Below, one piece after another: positions 1 to 8,435 of a stretch of 64,000 nucleotides of DNA (its first letter is position 1; the number at the start of each line of letters is the position of its first letter). The position numbers and the translations under genes are program-made. This DNA is from Thioalkalivibrio sp. ALMg11 (GTDB lineage Bacteria > Pseudomonadota > Gammaproteobacteria > Ectothiorhodospirales > Ectothiorhodospiraceae): assembly GCF_000377905.1 (NCBI RefSeq), contig NZ_KB898871.1:464229-528228 (forward strand). Reading direction: 5' to 3'. The notes beneath the pieces are model-generated. The model was given only the letters and a program-made list of their open reading frames with translations, had not been told where the DNA came from and made no database searches.

Positions 1-429
1 CGTGGCCTGCACGCGGTCCGGGGTGTAGCGCAGGCCGTCGATCTCCCGGATGAACCGGCTGCGATCCCGCAGTTCACCGCGCCGCTCGCGTTGTTCGCGG
101 TCGGCTTCGAGGGTTTGCTGAAACCGTGGCGTCAGGAACGCCTGCAGCGACCACAGGTTGTCCGGGTAGTCCGCGCGCCCGTCCTCGGGCCAGCGATGGA
201 GCTGCTGCCAGATATAGAACGCGAAGGTGTACACCGACGCGGGATGCACCTCTCCGGCTTCCAGAACCCCGCCGGTGCGAAGCTCCGGGGGGATGTGCAC
301 CGTCAGGCGGTCGGGGGCCTGCTGCCATCCAAACCAGAGGCCGAGGGCCACGAGCGCCATGACGCCAATGACGCCCCGGAGGGTGTTGATGTGCGATCGG
401 GCGCTGTCGAGTTCCTTGCGGTATCTCAC
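1..429 (-). CDS. ICE conjugation protein, PFL_4703 family (TIGR03746), partial
   Basis: The first 143 codons are present; the C-terminus runs off the window. A GTG start overlaps the stop of the preceding gene (GTGA at 426–429). A single membrane segment lies near residues 17–31 (GVIGVMALVALGLWFGW), followed by a periplasmic domain with VHIPPELRTGG and a Tyr/Trp-rich stretch around residues 58–80. This fits the TIGR03746 inner-membrane component of the GI-type conjugation apparatus, which has a short cytoplasmic N-terminus and one anchor. Family assignment rests on sequence pattern and on its place directly after TIGR03750. The precise job in the mating channel is not established. Confidence 0.8.
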   Translation of the reverse strand, partial: MRYRKELDSARSHINTLRGVIGVMALVALGLWFGWQQAPDRLTVHIPPELRTGGVLEAGEVHPASVYTFAFYIWQQLHRWPEDGRADYPDNLWSLQAFLTPRFQQTLEADREQRERRGELRDRSRFIREIDGLRYTPDRVQAT

Positions 430-785
430 GAACGTCTCCCCAGGTCCCAGGTGCCGCTGCGTAGCGTCACCGGGACCTTGCGCAGGCCGCTCCGGTGAAG
501 GGCGAGCATGGCGCGTTGTTGGTAGTAGCCGGTGGGGCGGCCCCGCTTGATCTTCTGGAAGATCGTGGCGGTGATGAATACGGTCCCCAGCACGGCGACC
601 GCCGCGAATCCGACGCCCATCATCGGAGCGCCGACCACGAAACCGAGCAGGATCCCGACGGGTAGCCAGCCGATCACGGCGAGCACGAGAATGGCGAGCA
701 GCTCACTGGAGGAGCAGCCGCGAAAGATGGGCGGCTCCTCGTTGAGCCGCTCGGCCATTCGGTTTTCGAGTCCGGGTGTCGCCAC
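426..785 (-). CDS. Conjugative transfer region protein, TIGR03750 (DUF3487)
   Basis: A 119-residue protein with two adjacent hydrophobic segments (about residues 28–48 and 52–74), consistent with a small inner-membrane part of the GI-type mating channel. The C-terminal half has the characteristic RGRPTGYYQQR block and ends GTWDLGRRS. I chose the GTG at 785 because a GGAG lies about 9 bases upstream across the end of the preceding gene; an ATG at 758 (MAERLNEEPP) is the alternative. It lies between TIGR03745 and TIGR03746 genes, the usual order in these elements. By topology it resembles TraL/VirB3-type proteins, which is an inference only. Confidence 0.85.
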   Translation of the reverse strand: MATPGLENRMAERLNEEPPIFRGCSSSELLAILVLAVIGWLPVGILLGFVVGAPMMGVGFAAVAVLGTVFITATIFQKIKRGRPTGYYQQRAMLALHRSGLRKVPVTLRSGTWDLGRRS

Positions 786-791
786 GCGGCA

Positions 792-1163
792 TTACTCCAT
801 GATCGAAATGGCCTGATTGACGAAGAAGCTCAGGACGAGGAGCACCACGGCACCCACCACGCCAAGCAGACCCACCTCGCCCCATTCGGCCTTGCCTTGG
901 CGGGCCTCATTGAATTTGGTCAGCGCGGTCCAGGACACCCACAGGAAGGAGGCGACGGCGATCAGCGTGCCGAGGACGATCGCCCCCTCGAAGATGTAGC
1001 CGCGCATGAGGTCGATCCAGTTGCCGTCCTCGAACCCTCCGTCGGGCTCGGGTGCCGTCGGCAGGTTCTGCGCCCAAGCGGGCGTGGAGTGGAGGGCGAC
1101 CACGACTCCAGTCATGAGGATGTGGCGGGCGCGGGCCCATTGGCGTTTGCAGGTATTGAGCAT
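792..1163 (-). CDS. Conjugative transfer region protein, TIGR03745 (DUF2976)
   Basis: A 123-residue protein with an N-terminal signal peptide (cleavage probably after AWA near residue 31) and two membrane helices (about residues 57–75 and 99–117) separated by a short charged loop (KFNEARQGKAEWGE). Size and topology resemble a pilin subunit, so TIGR03745 proteins may form or assist the conjugative pilus; this is inference from family context. The gene sits between TIGR03758 and TIGR03750 in the standard GI-type order, with 6 bases to the next gene. Confidence 0.85.
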   Translation of the reverse strand: MLNTCKRQWARARHILMTGVVVALHSTPAWAQNLPTAPEPDGGFEDGNWIDLMRGYIFEGAIVLGTLIAVASFLWVSWTALTKFNEARQGKAEWGEVGLLGVVGAVVLLVLSFFVNQAISIME

Positions 1164-1175
1164 CGGAAAGTCCTC

Positions 1176-1409
1176 CTATGGACGGATGAAGTAACCCACG
1201 AGCATCACCACGACGGCGGCCCGTACAGAGACCCAAAGCAGGTCGAACATGGGTGTCTCGCGATCGCTCCAGGCGCGGAATTGGCCCATCACGACCCACA
1301 TGAGCCAGATCAGATAGGTGACCGCGACAATGGCCGCGATCGCGAGCCCCAGGTCGGCGCCACTCGCGCCGGCCCACTGCTCGAACTGACTGGAGGCATC
1401 GCCGCTCAC
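1176..1409 (-). CDS. Conjugative transfer region protein, TIGR03758 (DUF3262)
   Basis: A 77-residue integral membrane protein. A GTG start overlaps the stop of the RAQPRD gene (GTGA at 1406–1409), implying translational coupling. Residues about 18–40 and 56–74 are hydrophobic helices; the motif QFEQWAGAS near the N-terminus and a C-terminus ending YFIRP are typical of the family. It belongs with the TIGR03745/03750 neighbours in the pilus and mating-pore block. The function of the individual protein is unknown. Confidence 0.85.
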   Translation of the reverse strand: MSGDASSQFEQWAGASGADLGLAIAAIVAVTYLIWLMWVVMGQFRAWSDRETPMFDLLWVSVRAAVVVMLVGYFIRP

Positions 1410-1708
1410 CGGCGGTAATCACCACTGAGGGGCTCGACCCGGCGCGGTTGGGCGCGCGGTGCCCGGAGGTGCTCCTCGATGCCGGCCTGAACCCGATCCA
1501 GGTCGTGGCGCAGCCAGTCGTACTGGAAGCGGATCCGTGCGTCGGGGTCGGCATGGGCTTCCGCCTGATCAACCAGTGCGTGCAGGGCCTGAATCTCGTG
1601 AGCGAGTCGGCTCAGGCTCTCGCGTTCCGCATCGCGGTCGGCCAGGGCCGCCGGTGTGAGGGTGATCATCACCACGCCCGTAGCGAGCGCGACAAGGGTC
1701 CTGTGCAT
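1406..1708 (-). CDS. RAQPRD family integrative conjugative element protein
   Basis: About 100 residues from the ATG at 1708; an upstream GTG/ATG extension to 1741 would place extra residues before the signal peptide and is less likely. Residues 1–24 form a signal peptide (MHRTLVALATG… ALA). The mature part is helical and contains RIRFQYDWLRHDL followed by GIEEHLRAPRAQPR, the hallmark of the RAQPRD family (TIGR01690). These are periplasmic proteins of GI-type conjugation loci with no proven biochemical role. It starts the pilus-subunit block and is coupled to the TIGR03758 gene. Confidence 0.85.
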   Translation of the reverse strand: MHRTLVALATGVVMITLTPAALADRDAERESLSRLAHEIQALHALVDQAEAHADPDARIRFQYDWLRHDLDRVQAGIEEHLRAPRAQPRRVEPLSGDYRR

Positions 1709-2017
1709 GGCGTGTGACTCCGAGGCGTTAGCGTGAGCCACAGTCTTCTGATTCCCGGCCGTGGCGACTACGAAAAATCCTCAAACCGATCGCGAGGGTT
1801 TTTCGGACGCCAGGGTTGAGCCCCTGCGCCGTGCTATTCGAGCCTTCGGAAAGGGCGGGTTTGGCGAGGGTGAAACGTGGGTGGGCCGAGCAGACTGCAT
1901 CGCAAGCCCGAGCGGGAGTGCGGCGTCGAACGTCGGTGGTAAGGGGTTTGGCGTCCGGCCGTCCGGGGGTGGAGAAACGCTATGCGCTCGTGACACTCGC
2001 AGCGGCGGGTGGGGTTC
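1709..2017. other. Intergenic stretch inside the transfer block
   Basis: About 310 bases between the TIGR03747 and RAQPRD genes with no convincing gene on either strand; the open frames present lack a good ribosome site or family pattern. It holds one hairpin with A and T tracts (1773–1803) and may contain a promoter for the downstream pilus block, but I cannot identify clear −35/−10 boxes. Confidence 0.5.
1773..1803. terminator. Possible bidirectional terminator hairpin
   Basis: AAAAATCCTC and GAGGGTTTTT form a near-perfect inverted repeat around an 11-base centre, with A-tract and T-tract at the ends, so it could terminate transcription from either side. A very similar 31-base structure occurs at 8436–8466. 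Confidence 0.45.
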
Positions 2018-2761
2018 TCAGAGGTATTTCTTGAAGCTCGAAGCCGTAATGGCGATGGTGATCGCATTGAGCAGGGCGAACGGGAGAATGACCCAATTCG
2101 GGTGGACCGAAAACGGCAGTGCGAGGTAGACCACCCAGGCCATGGCGATCGAGGGCGCCATCAGCCGTTTCGCGTGGTGGTAGACGAACGACGATTCGCG
2201 GCCACCCCCCCAGCGGCGCAGATCGCGCTGCACGAGTCCATCGACCAGGGCGACCATGGCGAACAGGACGAACACCGGCATGGCGAGGGTCAGCACCCCC
2301 AGGCGGAGGGCGAAGACCTGCGTGATCGCCATGCCGGCCAGGACATAAGGCTCAATGGAGTGATACCCGTTGCGCAGAGAGTGCACGATCCGGCCATCCT
2401 CGGGGTGCGCGGGAATCGACAGCCACTCCACGAGCGAGTGGATCCCCGTGTACTCAAACAGGAAGCGATAGGACACCTCCGCGAAGCTGCGCGCGTAGCC
2501 CCCTGGATCCGCGGTCAACATGGACTGACGAAAGTCCTCGTTGAGGTAGCCGATCTCGCGTTCGAGCATCTGCTGGCTGTGCTGGATGCCTTGCTCCGGC
2601 CAGATCCAGGTCATGCCGACCCATTCCGCCACCAGGGAAAACAGCAACGCCGCGAGCAACCACAGGACGATCTGGCCCGCGAGGTTCAGCGTTCGCCCGA
2701 TCAGCCCCGGGTCGCGCTGCTGCGCGGGGTGACTCGATGTCTGCCGGCGTGCGCTCGCCAT
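2018..2761 (-). CDS. Conjugation membrane protein, TIGR03747 (DUF4400)
   Basis: About 247 residues, using the ATG at 2761, which overlaps the traD stop codon (TGATG). Four hydrophobic segments (around residues 24–45, 147–165, 203–217 and 222–240) and a conserved central stretch with GGYARSFAEVSYRFLFEYTG match the DUF4400/TIGR03747 family, always found next to traD in SXT/TOL and GI-type elements. A role at the coupling protein or entry-exclusion interface is plausible but unproven. It ends in the dibasic FKKYL tail. Translational coupling with traD suggests the two act together. Confidence 0.85.
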   Translation of the reverse strand: MASARRQTSSHPAQQRDPGLIGRTLNLAGQIVLWLLAALLFSLVAEWVGMTWIWPEQGIQHSQQMLEREIGYLNEDFRQSMLTADPGGYARSFAEVSYRFLFEYTGIHSLVEWLSIPAHPEDGRIVHSLRNGYHSIEPYVLAGMAITQVFALRLGVLTLAMPVFVLFAMVALVDGLVQRDLRRWGGGRESSFVYHHAKRLMAPSIAMAWVVYLALPFSVHPNWVILPFALLNAITIAITASSFKKYL

Positions 2762-4842
2762 CAGGCGGGTTCCTGCGGGGCGACCGGCATGGCGGTGTCC
2801 TGCCACCAGTGCTCGGCGGTGGTGTAATCGCGCTGCATGCGCTCGGCGATGTCGGTGAGCGACCCGGGCATCACCGGGTCCGCCTTACTGTCCGGGAGCG
2901 GCATGCGGATCTTCCAGAGCTGCCCCCCCTCGATCAGGGCGAACGCCTGACCCTTGGGCAGGGTGACGATGTCGGACGGCGTGAGCAGCGGGACCTCGGT
3001 TACCGTGATGCGGTCTTCGTTGCGGCTGGAGAAGTGCTGGTCGGATTCGGGATCGGCCGAATCGTTGGTGCCGGATACCTGCATGAGCGTGTTGATCTCG
3101 ACCTGCGGAAGCTGCTCGGTGAGCATTTCGGCCGTCTCGTACTCCTTCACCCTGAGCATGACCAGCGTGTTGAAGTTACCGGCCACCTGGCCGGCCTTGG
3201 GCTTGGATCCGATCCGGGCCTCGACGTCGGACCAGGTCTGCGTATAGGCCGTGACCTGGAACCCCGCGCCACCGGCCTTGTTCAGCAGAGGGATGAACTC
3301 GTCGCCGATCAGCTCGTTGAACTCGTCCGCATGCACGTTGACGGTCGGGAGCCCCGACCGACCACCATCCGGTAGCCCGTCGTCCTGCCCATGCTTGTAC
3401 AGCTGACCCGCGACGGAGCAGAGATCCGCGAACATCGAGTTGCCCACGGCCGCCGCCACGTCGGCATCCGAGAGCGCGTCGAGGCCCACGTAGACGATGC
3501 CGCCGGTGCGGATGATCTCCCGCCAGGAGAAGATCGGGCGCGGATCGTCGGTGTCGAGATAGTCGGGGGCGATCAGCTCCGCCGTCTTGCCGGTGGTCAG
3601 CTTTTCCATCAGGGGGAGCAGCGAAGCCACGATCTTGTCGAAATAGGTCTTGTCGTACTCGAAGGCGCTGCGCAGTCCGTCGGCGACCGGGTCGAACAGC
3701 CCCTGCTCCTTGGCGTAGAGCATCAGGGCGACGGCACGCTTGTCCCGACCCTGCAGGTTGCGCGGTAGCTGGCGTTCGTTGGTGTTGGCCTCGCGCCGCC
3801 CCACTTCCTCTTTCCAGCCTTCGGGTGCCACGCTGGGGAGCCAGTGCTCGTAGTATTCGATCAGCAGCGGCTCGATGTAGGTGATGTGCCGGAGGATCTG
3901 TTGGTAATCCGGGCGTCGGCCCAGCGCCACGATCGCCTGAGATACGATGTTCACGAATCGCCACGCGAACTCCTTGAAGGCGGCACTGTTGCCTTCGCTC
4001 GGGAGCTGGTTCGAGACACGGGTGGCGACCTCGGTAATGCGGCTGAATGACCCGACGGCGTTGTAGCGTGCCGAGTGGTCGGGGTAGCCCAGGTGAAACA
4101 TATAGAACTGGTCTTCGCGCCCCGCGCGCCGGGCCTCCGCATACATACGCTTGAGCAGCTCGGCATCCCCCTTGGGGTCGATCACGATGATGACGTCGCC
4201 GCGCCGGATGTCCTGAGTGATCAGCACTTCGGCCAGCCGCGTCTTGCCCACCCGGGTCGTACCCAGTACGAGGGTGTGCCCCACGCGCTCACCGAGATCC
4301 GTCCAGGCATCTTCCTCATCCGGCTCAACGGCGTGCAGCGCGGGTTTTCCCCCCACGGGAGGCAGAGGGGCCAGGGGGTTCCACCAGGACCGTTTCCCGA
4401 GTGCGCGCGCAATGCCGCGCAGCCCGGGGGTGGACTCCCACTGGACCTCCTTGCGCCGCGCCCAGCGGTACAGGTGGCCGGGATCCACGTAATGCTGGAC
4501 CTCCGGTCGGATCGTGTCCCGCAGGCGCTGCGTGTGCTTCTGTGTCCAGCGGAACCCCCGTCCGAGGTAGAGCTTGCGGCGCGAGACGGGGATCTGTTTC
4601 GCGCTCATGGAAAACTCGGGCAGCTGTCGGAGGTGGCGGTGATACCGCACGATCCGCCACCCCTGTCGCGCCCGGTGCACGGCCAGTGCCCCGAGCATCG
4701 CCGCCGCGACCCAGGCGATCGAGGGGGTCATCATCAGGGCCCAGGGCGCGGCGACCGCGATGACGGCGGCGGCGCCGGCCACAAAGGCGGAGTAGAACTC
4801 GACCGGCGGCCGTAGCAGGGCCTCGACGGGCAGCTGGCTCAT
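2761..4842 (-). CDS. traD: Conjugative coupling ATPase TraD (SXT/TOL subfamily, TIGR03743)
   Basis: A 693-residue coupling protein that brings the relaxase–DNA complex to the mating channel. Two N-terminal membrane helices (about residues 20–55) are followed by the cytosolic ATPase: Walker A GTTRVGKT near residue 195, Walker B DVIIVIDPKGD near 217, and the TrwB/TraG-like region NVHADEFNELIGDEFIPLLNKAGGAG cut here into two motifs, NVHADEFNE and LLNKAGGAG, near 500–530. Length fits the SXT/TOL group. It overlaps the TIGR03747 gene on one side and the TIGR03765 gene by 4 bases on the other, so the block is one operon. Confidence 0.95.
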   Translation of the reverse strand: MSQLPVEALLRPPVEFYSAFVAGAAAVIAVAAPWALMMTPSIAWVAAAMLGALAVHRARQGWRIVRYHRHLRQLPEFSMSAKQIPVSRRKLYLGRGFRWTQKHTQRLRDTIRPEVQHYVDPGHLYRWARRKEVQWESTPGLRGIARALGKRSWWNPLAPLPPVGGKPALHAVEPDEEDAWTDLGERVGHTLVLGTTRVGKTRLAEVLITQDIRRGDVIIVIDPKGDAELLKRMYAEARRAGREDQFYMFHLGYPDHSARYNAVGSFSRITEVATRVSNQLPSEGNSAAFKEFAWRFVNIVSQAIVALGRRPDYQQILRHITYIEPLLIEYYEHWLPSVAPEGWKEEVGRREANTNERQLPRNLQGRDKRAVALMLYAKEQGLFDPVADGLRSAFEYDKTYFDKIVASLLPLMEKLTTGKTAELIAPDYLDTDDPRPIFSWREIIRTGGIVYVGLDALSDADVAAAVGNSMFADLCSVAGQLYKHGQDDGLPDGGRSGLPTVNVHADEFNELIGDEFIPLLNKAGGAGFQVTAYTQTWSDVEARIGSKPKAGQVAGNFNTLVMLRVKEYETAEMLTEQLPQVEINTLMQVSGTNDSADPESDQHFSSRNEDRITVTEVPLLTPSDIVTLPKGQAFALIEGGQLWKIRMPLPDSKADPVMPGSLTDIAERMQRDYTTAEHWWQDTAMPVAPQEPA

Positions 4843-5369
4843 TGTTCGATCCCCTCGCGCGAGATCAGGACCGGGTAGACGTCGAGCTGCAACCGCTCGG
4901 CGAGATCATCGCCGTGCGAGAGCTGGACCGGGATCCCGTGCGCGGTGTCGCGCACCCGTTCAAGGTCCTCGGGGGCCTCCGCCTGAACGAGCATGCACAC
5001 GGCCCCCGCCTGCATGAGCGCGACCCGGTGGTGTTCCAGCCAGGCGAGCGATTGCGGATCCGAGCCCACCAAACAGAGTGGACGTGGCATGTGCTGAAGC
5101 GTCTCGCGGACATGCGCCGGCGGCTGTCCCTGCAGCGGTGCCACGCGCAAGCGGGAGGGTTCGATGGGCAGCATGCGCTCGGCCGCGTCGTTCAACGGGG
5201 GGAGTGCGGCCGTATTGCGAGGTGTGGGCTTCTCGGCGCCCTCCAGGCGTTCCAGGTAGGGGGCCGCCGAACGGCCCTCACCCGTATCGAGGATCACCTC
5301 CAGGGCCTGCGCAGAGGCAGAGACGAAGAGAAGGGGCAGCAGGGCGGCCAGGGGGGACTTCACGATCAC
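4839..5369 (-). CDS. ICE periplasmic protein, PFL_4695 family (TIGR03765, DUF2859)
   Basis: About 176 residues from a GTG start at 5369 (a second GTG lies at 5363); the start overlaps the stop of the transglycosylase gene and the stop overlaps the traD ATG. An N-terminal signal peptide (LLPLLFVSASAQA) precedes a domain with CLVGSDPQSLAWL, GAVCMLVQAEAPEDLE and LDVYPVLISREGIEQ. Two cysteines (CLVG and AVCM) sit in the fold, which looks thioredoxin-like, as in TrbC-type proteins; that likeness is my inference. The family is restricted to GI-type conjugation loci. Confidence 0.85.
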   Translation of the reverse strand: MIVKSPLAALLPLLFVSASAQALEVILDTGEGRSAAPYLERLEGAEKPTPRNTAALPPLNDAAERMLPIEPSRLRVAPLQGQPPAHVRETLQHMPRPLCLVGSDPQSLAWLEHHRVALMQAGAVCMLVQAEAPEDLERVRDTAHGIPVQLSHGDDLAERLQLDVYPVLISREGIEQ

Positions 5370-5989
5370 GGCAGAGCCTCCAGATGGTGTTGGACGCGGG
5401 CCCGGTGGCGGGCGGCGTTGGTGGTGTTCGAGGGCGCGTGATAGAGGCCGCTGGCTTCCAGCCAGTGGCCGCTGCGTTCGTACTGCTCGCGCAGGATCGC
5501 GGCACCGATGCGGAGATTGCGATAGGGGTCGAGGGCCCGCGCCGGGTCCTGAAGGCGCTCCTCGTGCCAGTGCCAGTTGACCTGCATGAGGCCTATATCG
5601 ATGTTCCGCTTCCCGGCCGCGAGGTGGCGCTCCAGGGCGTCCAGCGCCTCCCGGTACGTGCGGTATCGCTCCGGTCGCCCACCCACGTTGAGGGTCCAGG
5701 GCCACGGCCGCGCGGCACCCGTGGAAAGCCGTGCGCCGGATTCGGCGGCGGCGAGGGCGTACAGGACATCGGCCGGAACACCCTCGGCCTGAGCGACGCG
5801 GTGGTAGCCTTCAGGGACGCCGGCTGCCGCCTGGGTCGCGAGCGTTAGGGCAAGACCGGCTGCCAGCGCTGCCCGGATTGCCGCAACAGCGAGGGCGTGT
5901 CGTGATCGGCCAGCGTGCCGTCGTCGTGATTGAGGGTGATACGACCGGCTCGCACCAGGTCGATCGGGACCGTGTTCTCCGCCGCCCAT
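5366..5989 (-). CDS. Lytic transglycosylase (SLT domain) of the conjugation locus
   Basis: A soluble-lytic-transglycosylase domain that would open peptidoglycan for the mating channel. Seen: a hydrophobic leader (ALAAGLALTLATQAAAG), then the catalytic region ALAAAESGARLSTG with the presumed catalytic Glu, the conserved IDIGLMQVNWHWHEE, the GAAILREQYERSG helix and ASGLYHAPS. The start is unclear: the only nearby ATG is at 5989, which overlaps the preceding gene by 145 bases, while the leader peptide begins only around 5893 where no ATG, GTG or TTG exists. The end overlaps the next gene (GTGA). Identity is secure; the start is not. Confidence 0.8.
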   Translation of the reverse strand: MGGGEHGPDRPGASRSYHPQSRRRHAGRSRHALAVAAIRAALAAGLALTLATQAAAGVPEGYHRVAQAEGVPADVLYALAAAESGARLSTGAARPWPWTLNVGGRPERYRTYREALDALERHLAAGKRNIDIGLMQVNWHWHEERLQDPARALDPYRNLRIGAAILREQYERSGHWLEASGLYHAPSNTTNAARHRARVQHHLEALP

Positions 5990-6615
5990 CGGCGCACCTC
6001 CTGATCCGCATCGGTATCCGTCAGAAAGACGTCCAGCCGCCACTGTGCCCCGTCCTGCAAGCGCTCCACGGCGCGTTCCAGGATGTCCCCGCAGCGGCCG
6101 CAGTCGCGGGCGGCGACCAGAACCACGCGATCATCCGCACCGAGGTCGTCCAGGGTGGGGGGCCTCGGCTCGCTGATTCTCGGTTCGGCACCGTCCGCAG
6201 CGCCGGACCGATCACGCGGCTCGATCAGCACCCGATCCGGGTAGAGGCGATCCCACGCGGCATCGTAGGCATGCTGGAAGGCCAGTTCGCCGGTGACGCG
6301 ATTGCGCTCCTGCTCCACGGCCAGTTCGGCGTAGTACCGGCGCTCTCGGTCCGACTCCGCATGAATCCCCAGGACCCATATCGGGTCCAGACCCGGCGAC
6401 CAGAGTCCCCGTGGACCCTCCATGATGGCGTCGTAGCGTTCCCACTCGGCGTCGGAGAGATCCCAATGCCGGGTCCGGGCCGGCGCCGTCTCGACGCCTT
6501 CGGACGCTCGGGCCTCGGCGCGGGTCGCGTCGGACTCGACCGAACTGGCCTGAACGGTGCCGGAGAGTCCGGCCGCGACCAGCAACGCGATCACGGAGTA
6601 GCGAGGCCGGGTCAT
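5845..6615 (-). CDS. ICE protein, PFL_4693 family (TIGR03759)
   Basis: 256 residues with a signal peptide (VIALLVAAGLSGTVQA), so probably periplasmic. Conserved block HWDLSDAEWERYDAIMEGPRG, then LDPIWVLGIHAESDRERRYYAELAV, typical of TIGR03759. The C-terminal half contains a CxxC in ARDCGRCGDILE within a thioredoxin-like arrangement (VVLVAARDCGRCG… LDVFLTDT), suggesting a thiol or disulfide role; that activity is inference. It overlaps the upstream small gene by 4 bases (ATGA) and lies upstream of the transglycosylase, standard for this element class. Confidence 0.85.
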   Translation of the reverse strand: MTRPRYSVIALLVAAGLSGTVQASSVESDATRAEARASEGVETAPARTRHWDLSDAEWERYDAIMEGPRGLWSPGLDPIWVLGIHAESDRERRYYAELAVEQERNRVTGELAFQHAYDAAWDRLYPDRVLIEPRDRSGAADGAEPRISEPRPPTLDDLGADDRVVLVAARDCGRCGDILERAVERLQDGAQWRLDVFLTDTDADQEVRRWAAENTVPIDLVRAGRITLNHDDGTLADHDTPSLLRQSGQRWQPVLP

Positions 6616-6851
6616 GGGTGCCCCCGCATGCAGGGTCGCCCATCAATGAAATAGACCCGCTGTTCCCATTTGGACGAAAGATCGGCTTCGACCCGAGTCC
6701 GCTCGGCGACCCGGTCAAGGCAGGTCGGGGGTGGCTCGGGAATCGCGACGGGCTCGACGGGGGGCGGATCGGGTGCCACCTCGGGTTCCGGATCGTGCGT
6801 GGCCGCGATGACGCCGACCCCAATCAACAGCAAAACGACAGCTCCACCCAT
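6612..6851 (-). CDS. Small single-pass membrane protein, unknown
   Basis: 79 residues: an N-terminal hydrophobic helix (AVVLLLIGVGVIAA), a Pro/Glu-rich linker and a C-terminal part with two Cys (PPTCLDRV and GRPCMRG). A signal anchor or cleavable leader is likely, giving a small periplasmic domain. It is coupled to the TIGR03759 gene by ATGA overlap. I do not recognise the family; its position suggests a role in the transfer apparatus. Confidence 0.7.
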   Translation of the reverse strand: MGGAVVLLLIGVGVIAATHDPEPEVAPDPPPVEPVAIPEPPPTCLDRVAERTRVEADLSSKWEQRVYFIDGRPCMRGHP

Positions 6852-6866
6852 GATGGTCTCCTGCTC

Positions 6867-7574
6867 CTACTCGTCGTGGATGGCGAGGGCGTGCATGAAC
6901 CCGCGTGGGTGCCGGAGGACCGCGACACCTGCATCCGGATCGAGGCTTTCCAGCGTCCATTGCCCGTAGCTCCCGCCCACGCGGATACGCTCGCGGCCAC
7001 TCGCGCCTTCCAGGATGGCGAAGTGGCGAGACCCCCAGTGTTCGATACCCGTCAGGGTGGCGTTCGGTTCCGGCGTTTCAGGCGTTTTCTCCAGGCGGGC
7101 GACGCGGCGCTGCGTGGCGTTCAAATCGCCCCTCAGCGCCTCGATGGGCTCCATGGCCTCCGAGGATTCCACCTCGGCGCGCAGGTCCATCAGTTCACCC
7201 TGCAGGGCCTCCAGTCGGTCGGTCACGGCCTGATCCGGTCCCTGGTGGTCGAGCGCGGACTCCAGCCCGTCGAGCTTCTCGCGAAAGTCGCGTTGCTCGG
7301 AGCGCAGCGCGCGCAGATCCTCGTCCTGACTGGCGACCCGTGCCTCCAGGGAGGCGAGCAGTATTTCCAGTTCGTTGAGGTTCCCTTGATCGACCTCGGC
7401 GACCGGTTCGGCCGACACGGGTTCGGGCTCTTCGGTTTCGGCCCCGCCACCTCCCAGGAACATCAGGAGCAACCCCGTCACGACGGCGAGGCCGGCGACC
7501 GGCCCCGCGATCTTGAGCCAGCGAGGAACGGGCTGAGGCGATGGACTATTTTCAGACTTCTCGTGGGTGCTCAT
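6867..7574 (-). CDS. Membrane-anchored coiled-coil protein of the pil/transfer block
   Basis: 235 residues: short cytoplasmic N-terminus, one membrane helix (about 24–41), a long heptad-rich coiled coil (about residues 65–160, e.g. LEARVASQDEDLRALRSEQ) and a C-terminal globular part with ATLTGIEHWGSRHFAIL and VGGSYGQWTLESLDPDAGV. The layout resembles a bitopic periplasmic scaffold, and the C-terminal repeat-like ending recalls PilP-type pilus assembly proteins, but I do not assign it. ATGA overlap with pilL2 shows co-translation. Confidence 0.65.
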   Translation of the reverse strand: MSTHEKSENSPSPQPVPRWLKIAGPVAGLAVVTGLLLMFLGGGGAETEEPEPVSAEPVAEVDQGNLNELEILLASLEARVASQDEDLRALRSEQRDFREKLDGLESALDHQGPDQAVTDRLEALQGELMDLRAEVESSEAMEPIEALRGDLNATQRRVARLEKTPETPEPNATLTGIEHWGSRHFAILEGASGRERIRVGGSYGQWTLESLDPDAGVAVLRHPRGFMHALAIHDE

Positions 7575-8302
7575 TGATCACCTCGCAGAATCGACCGTGC
7601 GCGGGACGGGTTGTACCGGGCGGCCACCTCGTCGCTGGGGATCTCAAGCTCGATGCCGGTGCGGAGCTGATTCGGATTCGGCGCATTGGTCGGGAAGAAG
7701 GCGTGCGGGTTGGCCTCGAACAGCGCGGCGGCCATGCGCGCCGGTTGCCCCGGCGAAATCGCCTCGGCGACGGAACCGAGGGTCTCGCCGCGCTGAACCG
7801 GGCCATACAGGCGGGCTGTTGGGGGTTGCGGCGCGAGTACATCGCGCACGGTGTTGGCCTCGATCGCGTGACCTCGCGCCCGTGCGGCCTCGGCATAAGG
7901 CGCACGCGGCTCGTAGGAGATTTCCCGCATGGCGGGATCGACGACCAGGCGCCAGGTGGGGCCGGCGAGGGTGGTAAGCGCATTCTCAAGGCTCAGGGGC
8001 CCCAGCTCTCGATGCACCTCGGGAAGCGGTCGGGTCAGGAGCACCCGCATGGCCGGGTCCGCCTCGGCCGGGTCCTCCAGTCGATACCCGCTGTGTGTCA
8101 GGAGGTAGGTGAGCGCGGAGCCGACGTGCCGGACGTCCGACGGGAAATCGATCTGGACCGTGACCTGAAGGGGCTGCTCCTGCTCGGGTGCGGGCGCATC
8201 GGTAGCGGTGAGGTATCGACCCACCTGAATGTCACTGGCCGCAGCGGTTCCCCAGGAGGTGAACGCCAGCGCCACAAGGAGTGCGGGTAACCGTTTTCGC
8301 AT
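7571..8302 (-). CDS. pilL2: PFGI-1 class ICE type IV pilus protein PilL2 (TIGR03748)
   Basis: 243 residues with a signal peptide (LLVALAFTSWGTAAA). The N-terminal domain has DIQVGRYLTATDAP, then QIDFPSDVRHVGSALTYLL and LLTHSGYRLEDP, the PilL-N pattern of mating-pilus proteins. Residues about 165–195 (YGPVQRGETLGSVAEAI) form a FimV/LysM-like segment that probably binds peptidoglycan. The first gene after a long structured non-coding stretch, so it likely begins the transfer operon. Assignment from family pattern and position. Confidence 0.75.
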   Translation of the reverse strand: MRKRLPALLVALAFTSWGTAAASDIQVGRYLTATDAPAPEQEQPLQVTVQIDFPSDVRHVGSALTYLLTHSGYRLEDPAEADPAMRVLLTRPLPEVHRELGPLSLENALTTLAGPTWRLVVDPAMREISYEPRAPYAEAARARGHAIEANTVRDVLAPQPPTARLYGPVQRGETLGSVAEAISPGQPARMAAALFEANPHAFFPTNAPNPNQLRTGIELEIPSDEVAARYNPSRARSILRGDQ

Positions 8303-8435
8303 GTCTTGCCTCGCCTGCTTGGAATAAAGCCCGCGCCAACGAAGGCGCGGGCACCAGCCCTACGGGGGTATGGGCTGCCCGTTGCCAAGGCAACGGACGT
8401 CGCCAATTCTCCGGGTCCCGCGTGTAGCGGCTACG

